From: Margaritispora aquatica
Taxonomy: Eukaryota; Ascomycota; Leotiomycetes; Helotiales; Discinellaceae
Direction of reading: 5' to 3'
Length of the DNA stretch: 64,000 bases
NCBI GenBank assembly: GCA_007644065.1
Contig: VJWN01000033.1
Coordinates: 1 to 64,000 of the forward strand
Shown: one piece after another, positions 1 to 10,900 of the stretch
Layout: every line of letters begins with the position of its first letter
Numbering within the stretch: the stretch's first letter is position 1
Position numbers and translations under genes: made by a program
Notes under the pieces: generated by a model
What the model was told of the DNA's origin: nothing
The model's input: only the letters and a program-made list of their open reading frames with translations
The model's database searches: none

Positions 1-1740
1 TGATAGAAACTAGCTTAATAACCTAGTAACCTATACTTAAAATATAATCCTTAGATATATCTTTTATCTATAACTTTTTTTAGAAGTTATTTATATTACT
101 AAATAATATCTAATTCTATAAGGTTAAACTAACGATTATTGTATTATTATTTTTAATATCTTTTTTAATATTATAGTTTCTAGTATTTATATTTTTTACC
201 GTTATTTAGTTTATATAAAGTAAATTCCTATATATCCTAGTTAATTTTTACTACTATTTCGATTAAAAAAAAATATCTATTAGTTTTTTCTTTTTTTTTT
301 AGCGAGTTTAATATAAATATATTCTTTAAATTCTTTTTTATATATATTTATAAAGACTTATATATTTTATTTTATCTTATTAGTATACTTCTAGAATTTA
401 ATAGAATAGTTAATTACTAATCCGGTTTACTTAATATTATATATTAAATTAATAGTTATTTTAGTTTTGTTAATATTACTAAATATTCTATAAATCTTTT
501 TTTAAACCCTTTAAAGGTTTTTATTATCTTTTATATCGCCGCTATACTACCTTTTATTTTTTATTCTCGAAATAATCTCGAAAAAATAGTTCTATTTAAT
601 AGAAGGCTTTTCTATATAAATAAAAAATAGTTTATAACGAATAGCTTTTATTGTTTAGAAATTTATCGTTATTAAAATAGATATAAAGTTCTATTTAAAG
701 TAAAAAGACTTTTAAGTCTTTCTGATTATCTAAAAAAATATCTAGAAGCTTAATATAAAATATCTTTCTAAGTTCTATAATTTAAAACTTTAGTTCTTTT
801 ATATCGATATCTTTATTATAGTCTAGTCCTCTAACTAGTTAACCGCGAGGTTATAGGGTTAATAAAAAAAAGTCTTTACTTTTTTTCTAATTAAGCTACT
901 TTATAAAGATATAATAATATTATATATTTAAATAAATACCTTATAAAATAGTATTTAAAGTATAACGACCTTATCGTTAGTTTTAAAGTAAAAGATAAGA
1001 ATTTAGAGTATAATAGATTAAAACGTATTAATTCTAAATATATTACTAATAAATATAAATTATTATTTAAAATTAAATATAAAGCTTTTATCTAAAAAAA
1101 ACCTATTTATTTATATAGAATCTTCGTTCTTTTAGATTCCGCCGATTATTCGAATCTCGACCGTAATCGTAGTAATCCTTATAATCTAGGTTACGTAACC
1201 CTTTTAGATTATTCGGATTATTACCGCCAAGACCGTAATCCCTGTAATCCTCCTTATAGCTTCTCTATACAGCCTTAGGCTGCCGAGCCTCAGGGCTATA
1301 GGTCAGGTGATTCGTAACAACCTTACCTTTTACGCCGAACCAGCGACATGGTCGTTATATATAATAAAACAAGTTTCCTTAGATCAAAGCCTTATACTTA
1401 ACTTCAAATAATAACTTATTTTTATTAGTAATATATCTAAGATTACTATAAGTAATCTACTATATTCTAAATCCTTGTCTTTTACCCTAAATCGGCGACA
1501 AGGTCGTTATACGATGATTCCCTACTAATAAAACGAGACAAGACTGAACACTCGCGCTTACCTATTTATTTAAATGTTTTTAATTAGAACTTATTCTCGA
1601 GTTCTTAATTTCTTACTATAGAGAGAAATAGCTAGGATACTACGCTATAAATATCTTTTGCTACTATGTACTTTGTAATAAAAAGCCCTTTCCATCTCTT
1701 CCCCTCCTTTCCAAGCCTTTACTTTTCCTTATAATCAATC
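1..1740. repeat. AT-rich, probably RIP-degraded repeat tract
   Basis: The first 1.7 kb is extremely AT-rich, full of stop codons in all frames, and shows no usable ORF. Composition changes abruptly at about 1740, where ordinary GC content and a coding region begin. This is the expected look of a transposable element mutated by repeat-induced point mutation (C to T on both strands). Some less decayed patches remain: two similar stretches at about 1143-1190 and 1207-1260, and a motif containing GCGACA(T/A)GGTCGTTATA at about 1345 and again at about 1494. The element class cannot be read from what is left. RIP is an inference from composition. Confidence 0.7.
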
Positions 1741-1763
1741 ATTATTCTTTTGGCATTCAATAA

Positions 1764-2987
1764 TCAGTCGATGAGAAAATCCAGACCAGCTGTTTCCGCC
1801 GCAGAAAGACAGCAATGCAGGCATGCCTCAGTCTTGACCATGCCTCTCTTCTCCGTACTCATTAGACAAGCGATCTGGCCCAGATTATTGCCATGCGCCC
1901 TAAACAGCTTCATCGATGCCCATTGTGCTGAGACTTCTTCCGATTCCGGCCCATTACCCGGAGTCAATTCTTCTATCGTCTCGCCTTTTACAAGACTGCT
2001 GGTATCGCTTCCATGCGGATAGTTCAAGGCTCTTCCTCCATACGAAAGGCTCCAGCTCGCTAGCGCAATCGCATCATATACTGAGGTATCAACTGATACA
2101 AAGTCTCCAATTTTAAGATGTAGGCCAACCTGCAGGACGCCGTCTGCTTCTGTCACGCTCCAAGACTTGTCAACTTCCCGCGTCTTGTCTCTTGGCCTCA
2201 GTTTGAATGGCTCACTCCTTAATTTTCTATACCGTGGGTGGCCGGTGACCGTGTACCCCTGAACATCTCCAATTATCATTTTGGCTCGTGACTTGTCGAA
2301 AAGTATGTGGCCAGGTTGGACAATGATCTTCTCGCAAACCAATGGCTCCAAGTTCCGATCGAGAAGAAGCCTTCGATAAATCAAAAACCCGTCTGTGGAA
2401 AGTGTCTCAACGCAGTCGAGGTCTTCGGGCAGACTACCCTGAAGCCAGTAGTACCAGCTTGCCATAATATCTGTCTGACCGAGCGTGGAAGGCCGCATGG
2501 TCCCATTGATTCCCCTTCCGACAAGAGTGTTATGTGGTTTGCTCCCACTTCGGACACGAATCTGATGTCGAGAAATGTCATTGAACTCTAGGAACGAAAT
2601 GAGAATGATTTGAGAAGTCAACACATGTAGCAACTTCGTATAATCATCCCTCGAGCAAGGATCGGCTGTTCTAAAAAGTAGTTGAATATGCTCCTCTTTT
2701 CCGAGGGTTTCAAACTTGGCAATCTTTCCCATCACCTGTTTTCCAAAACTGATGTTTTCCCATCGTTTCTGGGCTCCGAGAAACATTGGGTGCTGGATTC
2801 CATTCTCACACAGTGCTTTGGCTTCGTCGCTAGAACAATCCCACCACAGAACCAAGGCATCGATAGAGACTTGTGTTTGGACAGGAACCAGTTCGGGATT
2901 TTCGTCTTCGGGGGAAGCACTGGAAGTACTTTCATAATCCACAGACTCGTCATCATCATCGCTATAATCTTTACGTTCTCGATTCAT
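1764..2987 (-). CDS. Hypothetical protein, 3' part of a two-frame locus
   Basis: This ORF follows directly from the upstream minus-strand ORF in a shifted frame; its first ATG is at 2987. It encodes about 407 residues. It begins with an acidic, low-complexity stretch (DYSDDDDES) that resembles a linker rather than a protein start, which supports it being the C-terminal part of the gene starting at 3948. The rest is globular, with several Trp-rich segments and no recognised domain. It ends at 1764, within about 25 bases of the AT-rich repeat boundary. The frame is open throughout, so any disruption is confined to the junction. An independent second gene is possible but less likely, given the overlap and the linker-like start. 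Confidence 0.6.
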   Translation of the reverse strand: MNRERKDYSDDDDESVDYESTSSASPEDENPELVPVQTQVSIDALVLWWDCSSDEAKALCENGIQHPMFLGAQKRWENISFGKQVMGKIAKFETLGKEEHIQLLFRTADPCSRDDYTKLLHVLTSQIILISFLEFNDISRHQIRVRSGSKPHNTLVGRGINGTMRPSTLGQTDIMASWYYWLQGSLPEDLDCVETLSTDGFLIYRRLLLDRNLEPLVCEKIIVQPGHILFDKSRAKMIIGDVQGYTVTGHPRYRKLRSEPFKLRPRDKTREVDKSWSVTEADGVLQVGLHLKIGDFVSVDTSVYDAIALASWSLSYGGRALNYPHGSDTSSLVKGETIEELTPGNGPESEEVSAQWASMKLFRAHGNNLGQIACLMSTEKRGMVKTEACLHCCLSAAETAGLDFLID

Positions 2988-3948
2988 ATTTCTCAATGCT
3001 CTTATTGCAATGCAAGTCGCACAAGCTGCGAGCTCCTCTGTCTCTTTCTAGCCTAGCCCTTGACCTATAGTCGCAGCTTTCCCAATACTGAATGGCTTCA
3101 ATTTTACGACCGATTTTGACCTTGGTACAAAATTGGTCCTCAATCCTTTCCAGACGCACTTGCCATTGCCCAGCCGAGGAGTTTCCCTGTATTACTTGGC
3201 CATTCACGACAACACAGACTCGAACTCCACAGAATATTTTAGCCAAGGCATATGCTAAGCTCAGACTACCATTTGTCTCCAGCACACAGTGATACTCTGG
3301 AAAGCGTGTTATGGTGCAAAGTGCTTGGTAGTAAGCTGTGATCGCTTTCGTCGGCATCTCGAGATTCCATCTCGGATTGACCAGTCCCCGATGCCATACA
3401 AGTTGACCTTCACCAACAGTCTTCTCAGCATCTTCCATCTGGTCACGCCAATCGATGCCGGAACACTGTGATTGAACGGCCTTAAGCATGTTGGTGATCT
3501 GAGCACCTCTTGGTTTAACGGGCACAAGACTCTGGATAGTCGCCTCAATTAAACCTCTGGCAATCTCATTGACGCCGTCAAATGCAAGCGAGTCTAAGAG
3601 GAAGGATAATATCATAAGTGTGATCTCGCTATCTGCTGTCTTCATCATCTCGCTTGTTGTGGTGCTCTTCCCGGTCGCTATCTCGATTCCTCTGCCTTTG
3701 AGCTTCCATCGAGTAGTGCTGAGATTCCATCTGTGATTGAACATCTCGATGGATGCGTCGGTTGGCTTTAAAAGGCCAAAGGCTTGAATAGTAGAAACCA
3801 TCCCAACAGGTTCCGTTTGGTCATCGAACAAAGCTTGGTAAAGTTCCAAGTTCACGTTTTGCAAGAGCTCGATGGCTTTGAAGCCACTGAAGGGAATTTG
3901 TACCAAGGCCATTGTCAATTTTTTAGTTCTAGGAGAATGAGTATTCAT
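2971..3948 (-). CDS. Hypothetical protein, 5' part of a two-frame locus
   Basis: This minus-strand ORF starts at ATG 3948, with a second in-frame ATG at 3912 opening MALVQIPF, and encodes up to 325 residues. It is well formed and globular in composition, with no signal peptide or membrane segment. I do not recognise a domain. Its 3' end overlaps the next minus-strand ORF by about 17 bases in another frame. The last 30 or so residues are rich in Arg, Cys and Asp and look like out-of-frame translation. The likeliest reading is one gene whose frame changes between about 3070 and 2990, through an unmodelled intron, a frameshift mutation or a sequencing error. No convincing GT..AG pair was found there. 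It sits next to a RIP-like tract, so decay is plausible. Confidence 0.6.
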   Translation of the reverse strand: MNTHSPRTKKLTMALVQIPFSGFKAIELLQNVNLELYQALFDDQTEPVGMVSTIQAFGLLKPTDASIEMFNHRWNLSTTRWKLKGRGIEIATGKSTTTSEMMKTADSEITLMILSFLLDSLAFDGVNEIARGLIEATIQSLVPVKPRGAQITNMLKAVQSQCSGIDWRDQMEDAEKTVGEGQLVWHRGLVNPRWNLEMPTKAITAYYQALCTITRFPEYHCVLETNGSLSLAYALAKIFCGVRVCVVVNGQVIQGNSSAGQWQVRLERIEDQFCTKVKIGRKIEAIQYWESCDYRSRARLERDRGARSLCDLHCNKSIEKYESRT

Positions 3949-4130
3949 GTGGAGTTTGGTTCAGGTTTCGTCTCAGAGCCTTATTGAAGGTAGATACTGT
4001 TGCCTTGCTAGACGCCTCGTCTATGGTGACCCATAAGGCATGATCGTGCGATTTGCATGAGGTCTTCTACAAGTACCTAGGTACCTATGCGTCTCTAGAA
4101 TGTCACATGTGCCACTGGGCGGAGCCTACT

Positions 4131-4720
4131 TAGGTACCTTCAAGAGGTTTCTTGGTTTTTTACTACGGTTATAGAGTAGTAAATGCCAAATTATATATTA
4201 AAAGAGAAGATTTTTACTTATCAGTATATGAGCCCCCGTTTCTAAAGCACTTTCCAAGGCTAACCGTTATATATAGCGACTAGTCTTTTCTATCTTTTTA
4301 TAGCCGCTATTCTTATTATAATTATTACGTACCCCCTTTTTCATAATACGAAAATATAAATCTTATCTAACTTTTAAATAAGTAAAATTTAGTACATATT
4401 TTACCTCCCCCCCTAATATTACGTAATTCAAGTAGTTCCGAAAGTTAAGTTTCGATATATCAATTAAAATTAATTTTATCTTTTAAAACCGTAGCAGCTT
4501 ACTCGATATAGAGCTTTACCGAATAAATTAAAGATAATCAATAGAATAATATAGGAAGTATAAAACTACTGTTTTTAACAGAAGAAGGTTACAGAATAGT
4601 TGAAAACAACTACCATAATAGACCGTTTGCGCATAGGTTGTAAAAAATGTAAGGCTTATAGGTTTTTTAAGGAAACCCATTAAGGTAGGTTGCCACAAGT
4701 AGTAGAAATGCTCAGCAGAC
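4131..4720. repeat. AT-rich patch, possible degraded mobile element
   Basis: This stretch of about 590 bp has the same AT-rich, stop-filled appearance as the start of the window and carries no plausible gene. Its edges show a weak inverted similarity: TACCTTCAAGAGGTTTCTT near 4135 against the reverse complement of the sequence near 4660-4695. A RIP-mutated short element is possible, but the terminal match is imperfect and no target-site duplication is evident. Confidence 0.4.
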
Positions 4721-5437
4721 ACTCACGGCTCTTTAACATTAACATCGGCTAGGTGATGTTGCCGGAGGTGATGGCGTTAGGAGTGGAGGTGATTATTTGA
4801 AGGTCTTTCACGAGTTGTAGCCATGGCCTAAATTTGCAGATTGACATCGGCCCAGCCTAATACTTCTCTCATTATACTTGCACAAATCTGCTCGCTTGAC
4901 CTTAGAGAGAGCTCGCGAGTCACTCTAGTTTTAGTACATGCTACTTTTAGGCACAGAGCAATTCTCGACATGTGCCAGTGTCTAACAGAAGCCAGCTTGA
5001 ACAGAAGAAGACCGGCGGCAGAAGAGAGGGAGCGAAATTGAGACGACGCAGGCGGACAGGCCGAAAAGAGTCAAGACACGCCGAGAAAGTAGAACCGTGC
5101 AGAAATTGGAAAGAGAAGACGAAATGTAGCCGATATCCATCGAGCGACATAAGTTGAATGAATATTTTGTGTGCTGCTGCCTCGAGATAGAGTATATGTA
5201 TGTGGTAGTGGGATATCTGGGGATGACGAGACAGCGAAGAAGCTACACAAGACGTGAAGATAACATATGAAATTTTTTATATCAGGCTCGAGTTGTTCTC
5301 CAACAATAGCGGCCCTCTGCAACAGAACCTTCCTTCCCAATTACAACCCTCTGCTGCAACAACAACAGCAGCAGCGGCAGCCTCTCGCGAACAAAAGTTG
5401 ATCCCTCTAGCAAACTAAAAGGGTTTGACGCACTCGA
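4721..5437. other. Intergenic, no gene seen
   Basis: Normal base composition returns here. The ORFs are short and overlap on both strands without coding character. The only structure noted is a short CAA/CAG run at about 5352-5380. Confidence 0.5.
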
Positions 5438-6215
5438 TCAGACATTTCCATATCTCGACCGAAAACATTCCTTCCCACCTAGAGTAGAATCATTAGCCGC
5501 TTCACTTATAACCAATGTCGGTCCCGCCCCTTCCGCACCCAGGATGCTGGTCCATGCTCCAACCTCGAACAGAAGATGCGGTATTGCGTGGAGCGCGGGT
5601 TTCTTGCGCTCTTGTTGTATTTCATCCGTCGTTTCTGTTTCCGTTGCTTCGTTGTCGTCGAGTAATTCGCCATCTTCCCCTTTCTTCTGCTCTGCAAAAA
5701 TTGATAAGGGGCTCTCTGTGGTAGACTCAGAGAGCCAACGTTTCAACATTACACTAAATCTTTGGCTCGAAGATCCATTTGTCAGAATTGCTCCAGCAGA
5801 GTCAGAAGATAGGAGTCCTTCGGAAAAGTCACTAGATGAGGGAATACAGTAACAGACACAAGTCGATAGTGTCTGAGTAGGATCAGGTGAAAATGTCGAT
5901 ATTGTGCAATTTGCCAACTCTCCTTCTTCTGTTTCGTTGATGGGCTCGCTCAGGGTATGGTTTGGCGCTGGGATGCTGATCTGCAAGATACCATCAGCGC
6001 AGATTATGAGGACACTGTCTACTCAAACTTACTAGACACCAAGGGCCGCATGCTGATTTCGAGTGACCTGAGCAGGTCATCACTGGGGTACCTTCGATAC
6101 CGAAAGCGTGTCCGATCCTGGTAGTTGATCCAACGTCTTGGTCCAGTTCGATGCCCTGGTTAGCCACAGCGACAGCTTGGTTTTCTGGGTGTGGATTGAA
6201 GCTTATATCGGCCAT
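5438..6215 (-). CDS. Hypothetical protein, two exons, 241 aa
   Basis: Proposed exons on the minus strand are 6215-6033 and 5980-5438, with a 52-bp intron (GTAAGT..TTGCAG, CTGAT branch-like motif). They join in phase 0 to give 241 residues. The start chosen is the ATG at 6215, opening MADISFNP. A longer in-frame extension to 6362 exists, but its composition looks like leader sequence. The N-terminal exon has a small Cys-containing segment (CSGHSKSACGPWC); the middle carries further Cys and Ser/Thr-rich sequence; the C-terminal third has an acidic/polar stretch (about residues 145-190). No known domain, signal peptide or membrane helix is visible. The splice is strong and the frame continues cleanly, so the gene is probably real, but its function is unknown. 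Confidence 0.6.
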
Positions 6216-6927
6216 GATGACTATGTTCCAGGTTCGTGTTGTGTTAGCATGCAGATACCCGTATGGCGACAGACTCTCTTCTAGGATTGTAGGAAGGGTT
6301 TTTAGTGGAGAGCTGAAGAGATTATTGTGAATTGTGGTTATCTGAAGGATGGAAGATCTCAAATATTAAATACAATGAGAAGCATTGGTATCAACTGGTT
6401 AAGATGCCATGGGTACTGCTATAATATATGCAAGACCAAATAACCCTCTATGAAAGGAACCTGCGATTGCGAATATCAGTGCATGCCCAATGAACTCATA
6501 AGCTCACCATTGAGTTCAACCGGGACTGTTAGCTCATTGTCTTCTATCCGCAAAGTCATATGTACGAGTACTGTGTGAGGTGGTAATCTGAACCGGGGGT
6601 CATTTCGTAGTAACAGGTAAGGCAAAACAAAGAAGACTTGGAAGAGCCACAAATTGTCAATCCCACAATAATTACCAAAGCAAAAGGAAATAAAAAGGGA
6701 CTGGGGGACTGGGGGACAATTCGTGGTGTGTGGAGCCTTATGCTATGGTGGGAGTGTGGGTGGGTGGCAATGGATAGGTAAATGTGTAGAGCGAGCAGAA
6801 TAGATCATAGAGCCTTGAGGAGTTGAGGAGGTTGCATTTGTGAGTATTTTGATGTCTGATGTCTGATGTCTAAGGTGTAGTAAGTCTTACCTTACCTAGG
6901 TAGTTAGTTACCTTAGCGAACACGTCT
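6216..6927. other. Upstream flank of the 5.4-kb gene, no other gene seen
   Basis: No ORF with coding character. The stretch includes a purine-rich segment at about 6680-6780 and a run of TACCTTACCTAGGTAG-type sequence at 6888-6905, a motif that recurs in several intergenic regions of this window. Confidence 0.4.
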
Positions 6928-7315
6928 TACAGTGGCGTGCATGAAGTTTGACCACCCCTCCCCCCTTGTAACTTCTATACCAAGAGTAAATTGCTACTTT
7001 TAGTAGTAATATATATACTGCTTTAAAAAAAACTCGTTCTATATAGAGGTAATAGTATAACTTATAGGAAACAATTAAGCCCTAGAGACGCTCGTAGATC
7101 TATAAGATTAACTATCTTTGATATTATATTTAATTAATCTACGAAAATTACTAAGGATTGTATTACTTATACACCTAACTCCTTACTAAAAGGTTATATA
7201 AGTTAATAGTATAACTATAAGGTAGCGTGCGTATTACTACCGAAAGTAGTAATTGAATCTTGGCATAGAAGTCACAAGGGGGGAGGGGTGGTCAAACTTT
7301 TTGCAAGTCACTATA
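6928..7315. mobile_element. MITE, Tc1/mariner-like non-autonomous element
   Basis: This 388-bp element has 83-bp terminal inverted repeats at 6928-7010 and 7233-7315. The left end reads TACAGTGGCGTGCA and the inverted right end TATAGTGACTTGCA. An identical 27-bp core follows (AGTTTGACCACC, a C-rich run, then CTTGT). The arms differ at about 12 of 83 positions, and about 8 of those are transitions. TA at both outer edges fits the TA target duplication of Tc1/mariner transposons. The interior is AT-rich and contains no ORF, so the element would depend on a transposase supplied elsewhere. The class is inferred from the TA ends and the ACAGTG-type termini, as is usual for this superfamily. Confidence 0.85.
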
Positions 7316-7952
7316 AGGTGTGGTGGGGTGGGATGGATCGATGCATGGATGCATAGATGTATGATGGGAACCCGGAACCGTTCCAAGTTAAGGTAGCATC
7401 TTTTTGACACGTGGTGGATTCGCCTCGAACCAACTTGGACGAGTGTACCTTACCTTACCTACTTCAAGTCGTTGAGTGTCAAAGATTCAGATGGTGTGCG
7501 AGAGAGACTAAACCGATTGGAATTGAAAGTTTTATGTCTCAGCATCTCGGACAGGGGGGTCATTTGTAGTGCGACACATTCGGCACCACAGCCTCCACGC
7601 CTTCACGGGCAAGCTGATCTCGAACATCAGATTGGCTGAAGTGGCTGAAACATAGCACTTTTCCAGTCTTAATTCACACTTGCAGCATTGCCCTCACCTT
7701 CGCCTTCGCCAGCCTTACTGACCTGACAGATCTGACATGGGGACAATTCGTGAAAGCTGCCTTGCTCTCTTGCTCGGGAACTGAAATAGAGATAGAGCTG
7801 AGATTCCAAGTTCCAGATACTACCTGGGTAATACTAATACTAATAGCCAGGAGAGTTCCATCCATGCCTGAATAAGGTACCTTATCGTTCTAACATCAAC
7901 ATCAACATTAACGCTTATCGTTTTCATTTCTGAAGTGATTCATTCCACAGAC
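7316..7952. other. Upstream region of the TPR gene
   Basis: No gene seen between the mobile element and the TPR gene. It contains TACCTTACCTTACCTAC at about 7446-7462 and AAGGTACCTT at about 7875, belonging to the recurrent TACCTA/AGGTA motif. No clear TATA box was identified. Confidence 0.35.
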
Positions 7953-10900
7953 ATGGCCGATAAGAGCAATGCTCTTGCTATTGGCGAGACACGAAATGCA
8001 GCTCCATTAGCCGTTTCAATCAACGATCTTGTATCTTACAAAGACAAGATAGCCGAGTCCTACAGCACTGGCACAATAGAAGACGTGCAGCGAACGTTGT
8101 CACAGCTTGGATTATATGTCACGCACGACACTCTCCCCCATTTGCAAGGTACGATAATGCTAACACTCTACAAGTCCAACGCAGCTACGAAAATTCCTAG
8201 CGAAATGGAAGATCTCGAAAAATGTACCTAGGAGGTACAAAGAGCACATGATTTGGAAAAGGCGAAGCCGAGACAGGATTGGCAAGATCACCGTATTCCG
8301 ATACAAAGAACAGCTCATCACAGACGGTCTACTAGACCGGTTCATATCTGACAACAAAATCACCGAAGAGGATTTAAACCTTTTAGAGACTTCCAGTGCA
8401 GGTAAGTACAGTTCCAATGGGATACTTAGTCGGCGTCTTTAACTCTAGCCCTAGTGACTCCACAGAACCTTGTTTACTTTACTCCGAGAGCAACACCCGT
8501 TACGGATACAGAGGCGTACAAGCCTAGTGCCGTGCGCCTAGGATTCAGTCCTTTCCCGGAGAAGCGTTTCATGATGGAAGAGGCTTTCATCACAGGCTAC
8601 TCTCCAAGATCTTGGGAAATAGATGTTGCATCCTCCAACAAGACTTCACGACAGCACGAGGGCCACCAAACTCCAGTATTTTCAGCCTTCCAAGCTCGCT
8701 CGACTCCCACCAACACAAGCTCTCAGACCCTAAGCTCTTCACTAATTCCCGTCACCTTCAAAGAGTTTATCTCTATCCTTAGCCGGGCACAAAATAATAT
8801 TGTTGAAAATTTACCTGAAGACCTTTCACAGCGTGCCTTGGATTGTTACAAAGAGCACTATGGAGAAACCATATCAGATGTTAAGAAAGTCCGCAAGTTA
8901 GCAGATCGACTCTGGGAAAGTAGTTGTTTAGCTAAGGCTGAAAAATTGGATCGCCTAACAATCGATCTTGTTAAGTATGTTTATGGCGCAGAGCATCCCT
9001 ACATCATGGACCTCCTTGGCAATCTGGCTTGTGTATTGTCAGACCAAGGCGAATATGATAAAGCCGAAGAGTTGGAAACCGCCGTGGTCGTCTCTCTTGT
9101 TCGTTCGCTTGGCGAGAACGACGAGAACACGCTCGAATCTAAAGCAAACCTCAGCCACACCTATAGATTACAAGGGAAATGGAAGCAGTCGGAGAGCCTC
9201 TCCCTTGAAGTCATATCAAAGGCAAGCACTCTGTTAGGTGAAGATGACAATCTCACTCTCACTGCCAAGCACAACTTGGCCCGAACATATTGCGAGCTAC
9301 ACCGGTGGGAGGAAGCACGAGCGCTCCTTGAGCATGTCACAAATGCGAGACAGCGAAGTCTCGGGTTTAAACACAAAAAGTCGCTTCATGCATGTTTAAC
9401 ACTTGCTTCAACCCTTCAAAATCTGGGACAACTGGCCGAAGCCCGTCTTCTTAATGATCGAGTGATCATAGAAATTAGCAAGCAGTGCCTCCCAAGGCCG
9501 GTGCTTTGGACTTTCGAATCCGTTGACAATGGGATCAACCAGTTGTTCATGACGGAGCGATACTTTGACGCTGAAATGGCTCTTCGTCAATTGATTCCCG
9601 AGAAGGCTAAGATACTATCGATGAGACATCCGCTCATGCTCAGCACCAAGCAGAATCTTGCAGCAGCCCTTCACTATCAGTCGAAAACGAAACTCGCGAT
9701 TGAAATCGGTCGTGAAGTACTTAGCTTGCGATTGGAGGTTCTCGGACATAGTCACCCCGCAACTATCACTTCGAGGGCTGATCTCGCTTGGATAGAGATG
9801 GACAGCACCGGAATGACATCTTTCGAATCCACTATGGAGCACGTCCTATCTGAAAGAATGCAGGCATTGGGTAACGACAATGCAGAAACTCTCGAGTCGA
9901 AGATGATAATCGCCCAGATTCACTCCCAGCATGGCAGGTGGGATGAGGTGCACCAGATCTTTGACGTGGTTCGCACCAAACTACTTGAGGCATACGGCAA
10001 AAAGGAAACACTCGAGTACATCGGTTGCATTGAACGCATGGCGGATATTTTCACAGAGAGCTTGTTGAGTCATAAAGCAGAGCCACTTCTCCGAGAGTGT
10101 GTTACCCTGAAGTCCAAAATGTTTGGACTTGCCCATCCAGAAACGATCAAATCTCAGCTTGCTTTAGGATGCTCGATCTTCGCCCAAGATGGCTTCGAGG
10201 AGGCTGATAATATTGTGTCGGGCGCTGTCGAGCAAGCGCTACGGACTTATGGAGACCAACACCCTTGCACTCTGAATGCCAAATCGACTCAAGCTTCCAT
10301 CAAAGGTAGACTTGGGAAGCATGACGAATGCAACTTTCTCCGCGAACATATTTTTGAGTCCAGGAGAAGGCTTTATGGGGATAACCACCCATGGGTCATC
10401 TTCGCTCAGTGGCGCATGGCGGAAAATCTTACAGAGCAAGGAAAATATACGGCGGCGACAAAAGCCTATGCAGGAGCCATTGAGGCTTCAATTAAAGTCT
10501 TTGGGCCTCACCACCGGTATACTACCGAAATTTCTTGTAGTGCTGCCAACCTCAAAGTCAAGCAGTTGAAGTGGAATGAAGGGATAGCATTGTATAACTC
10601 TGCGCTTCAGAGTCAAGAGAAAATGCTGGGGAGATCCCATACTACTGTGATTGAAGCTAGGGCAAAGCTGGCAATCGTATATGTTGATGCTGGCGATTGT
10701 GAGACAGGTCAACGCTTGCTTTACCAGTGCTTCAATACAGCAAAGCAAATCTACGGAGTGAACCATCCAAGGACCCTGAATGCGCTCTGTGATATAGCAT
10801 GGCTTCGGACCAAGCAGAATATATGGAAAGATGCCGAGCGAATATATAGAGAAGTCGTGAAGCGGCGTCAATCGTTCATGGGCAAACAGCATGCCTCTAC

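Noticed and set aside
5340..5400. CAA/CAG run considered as polyglutamine coding
   Set aside because: No ORF with coding character contains it in the glutamine frame.
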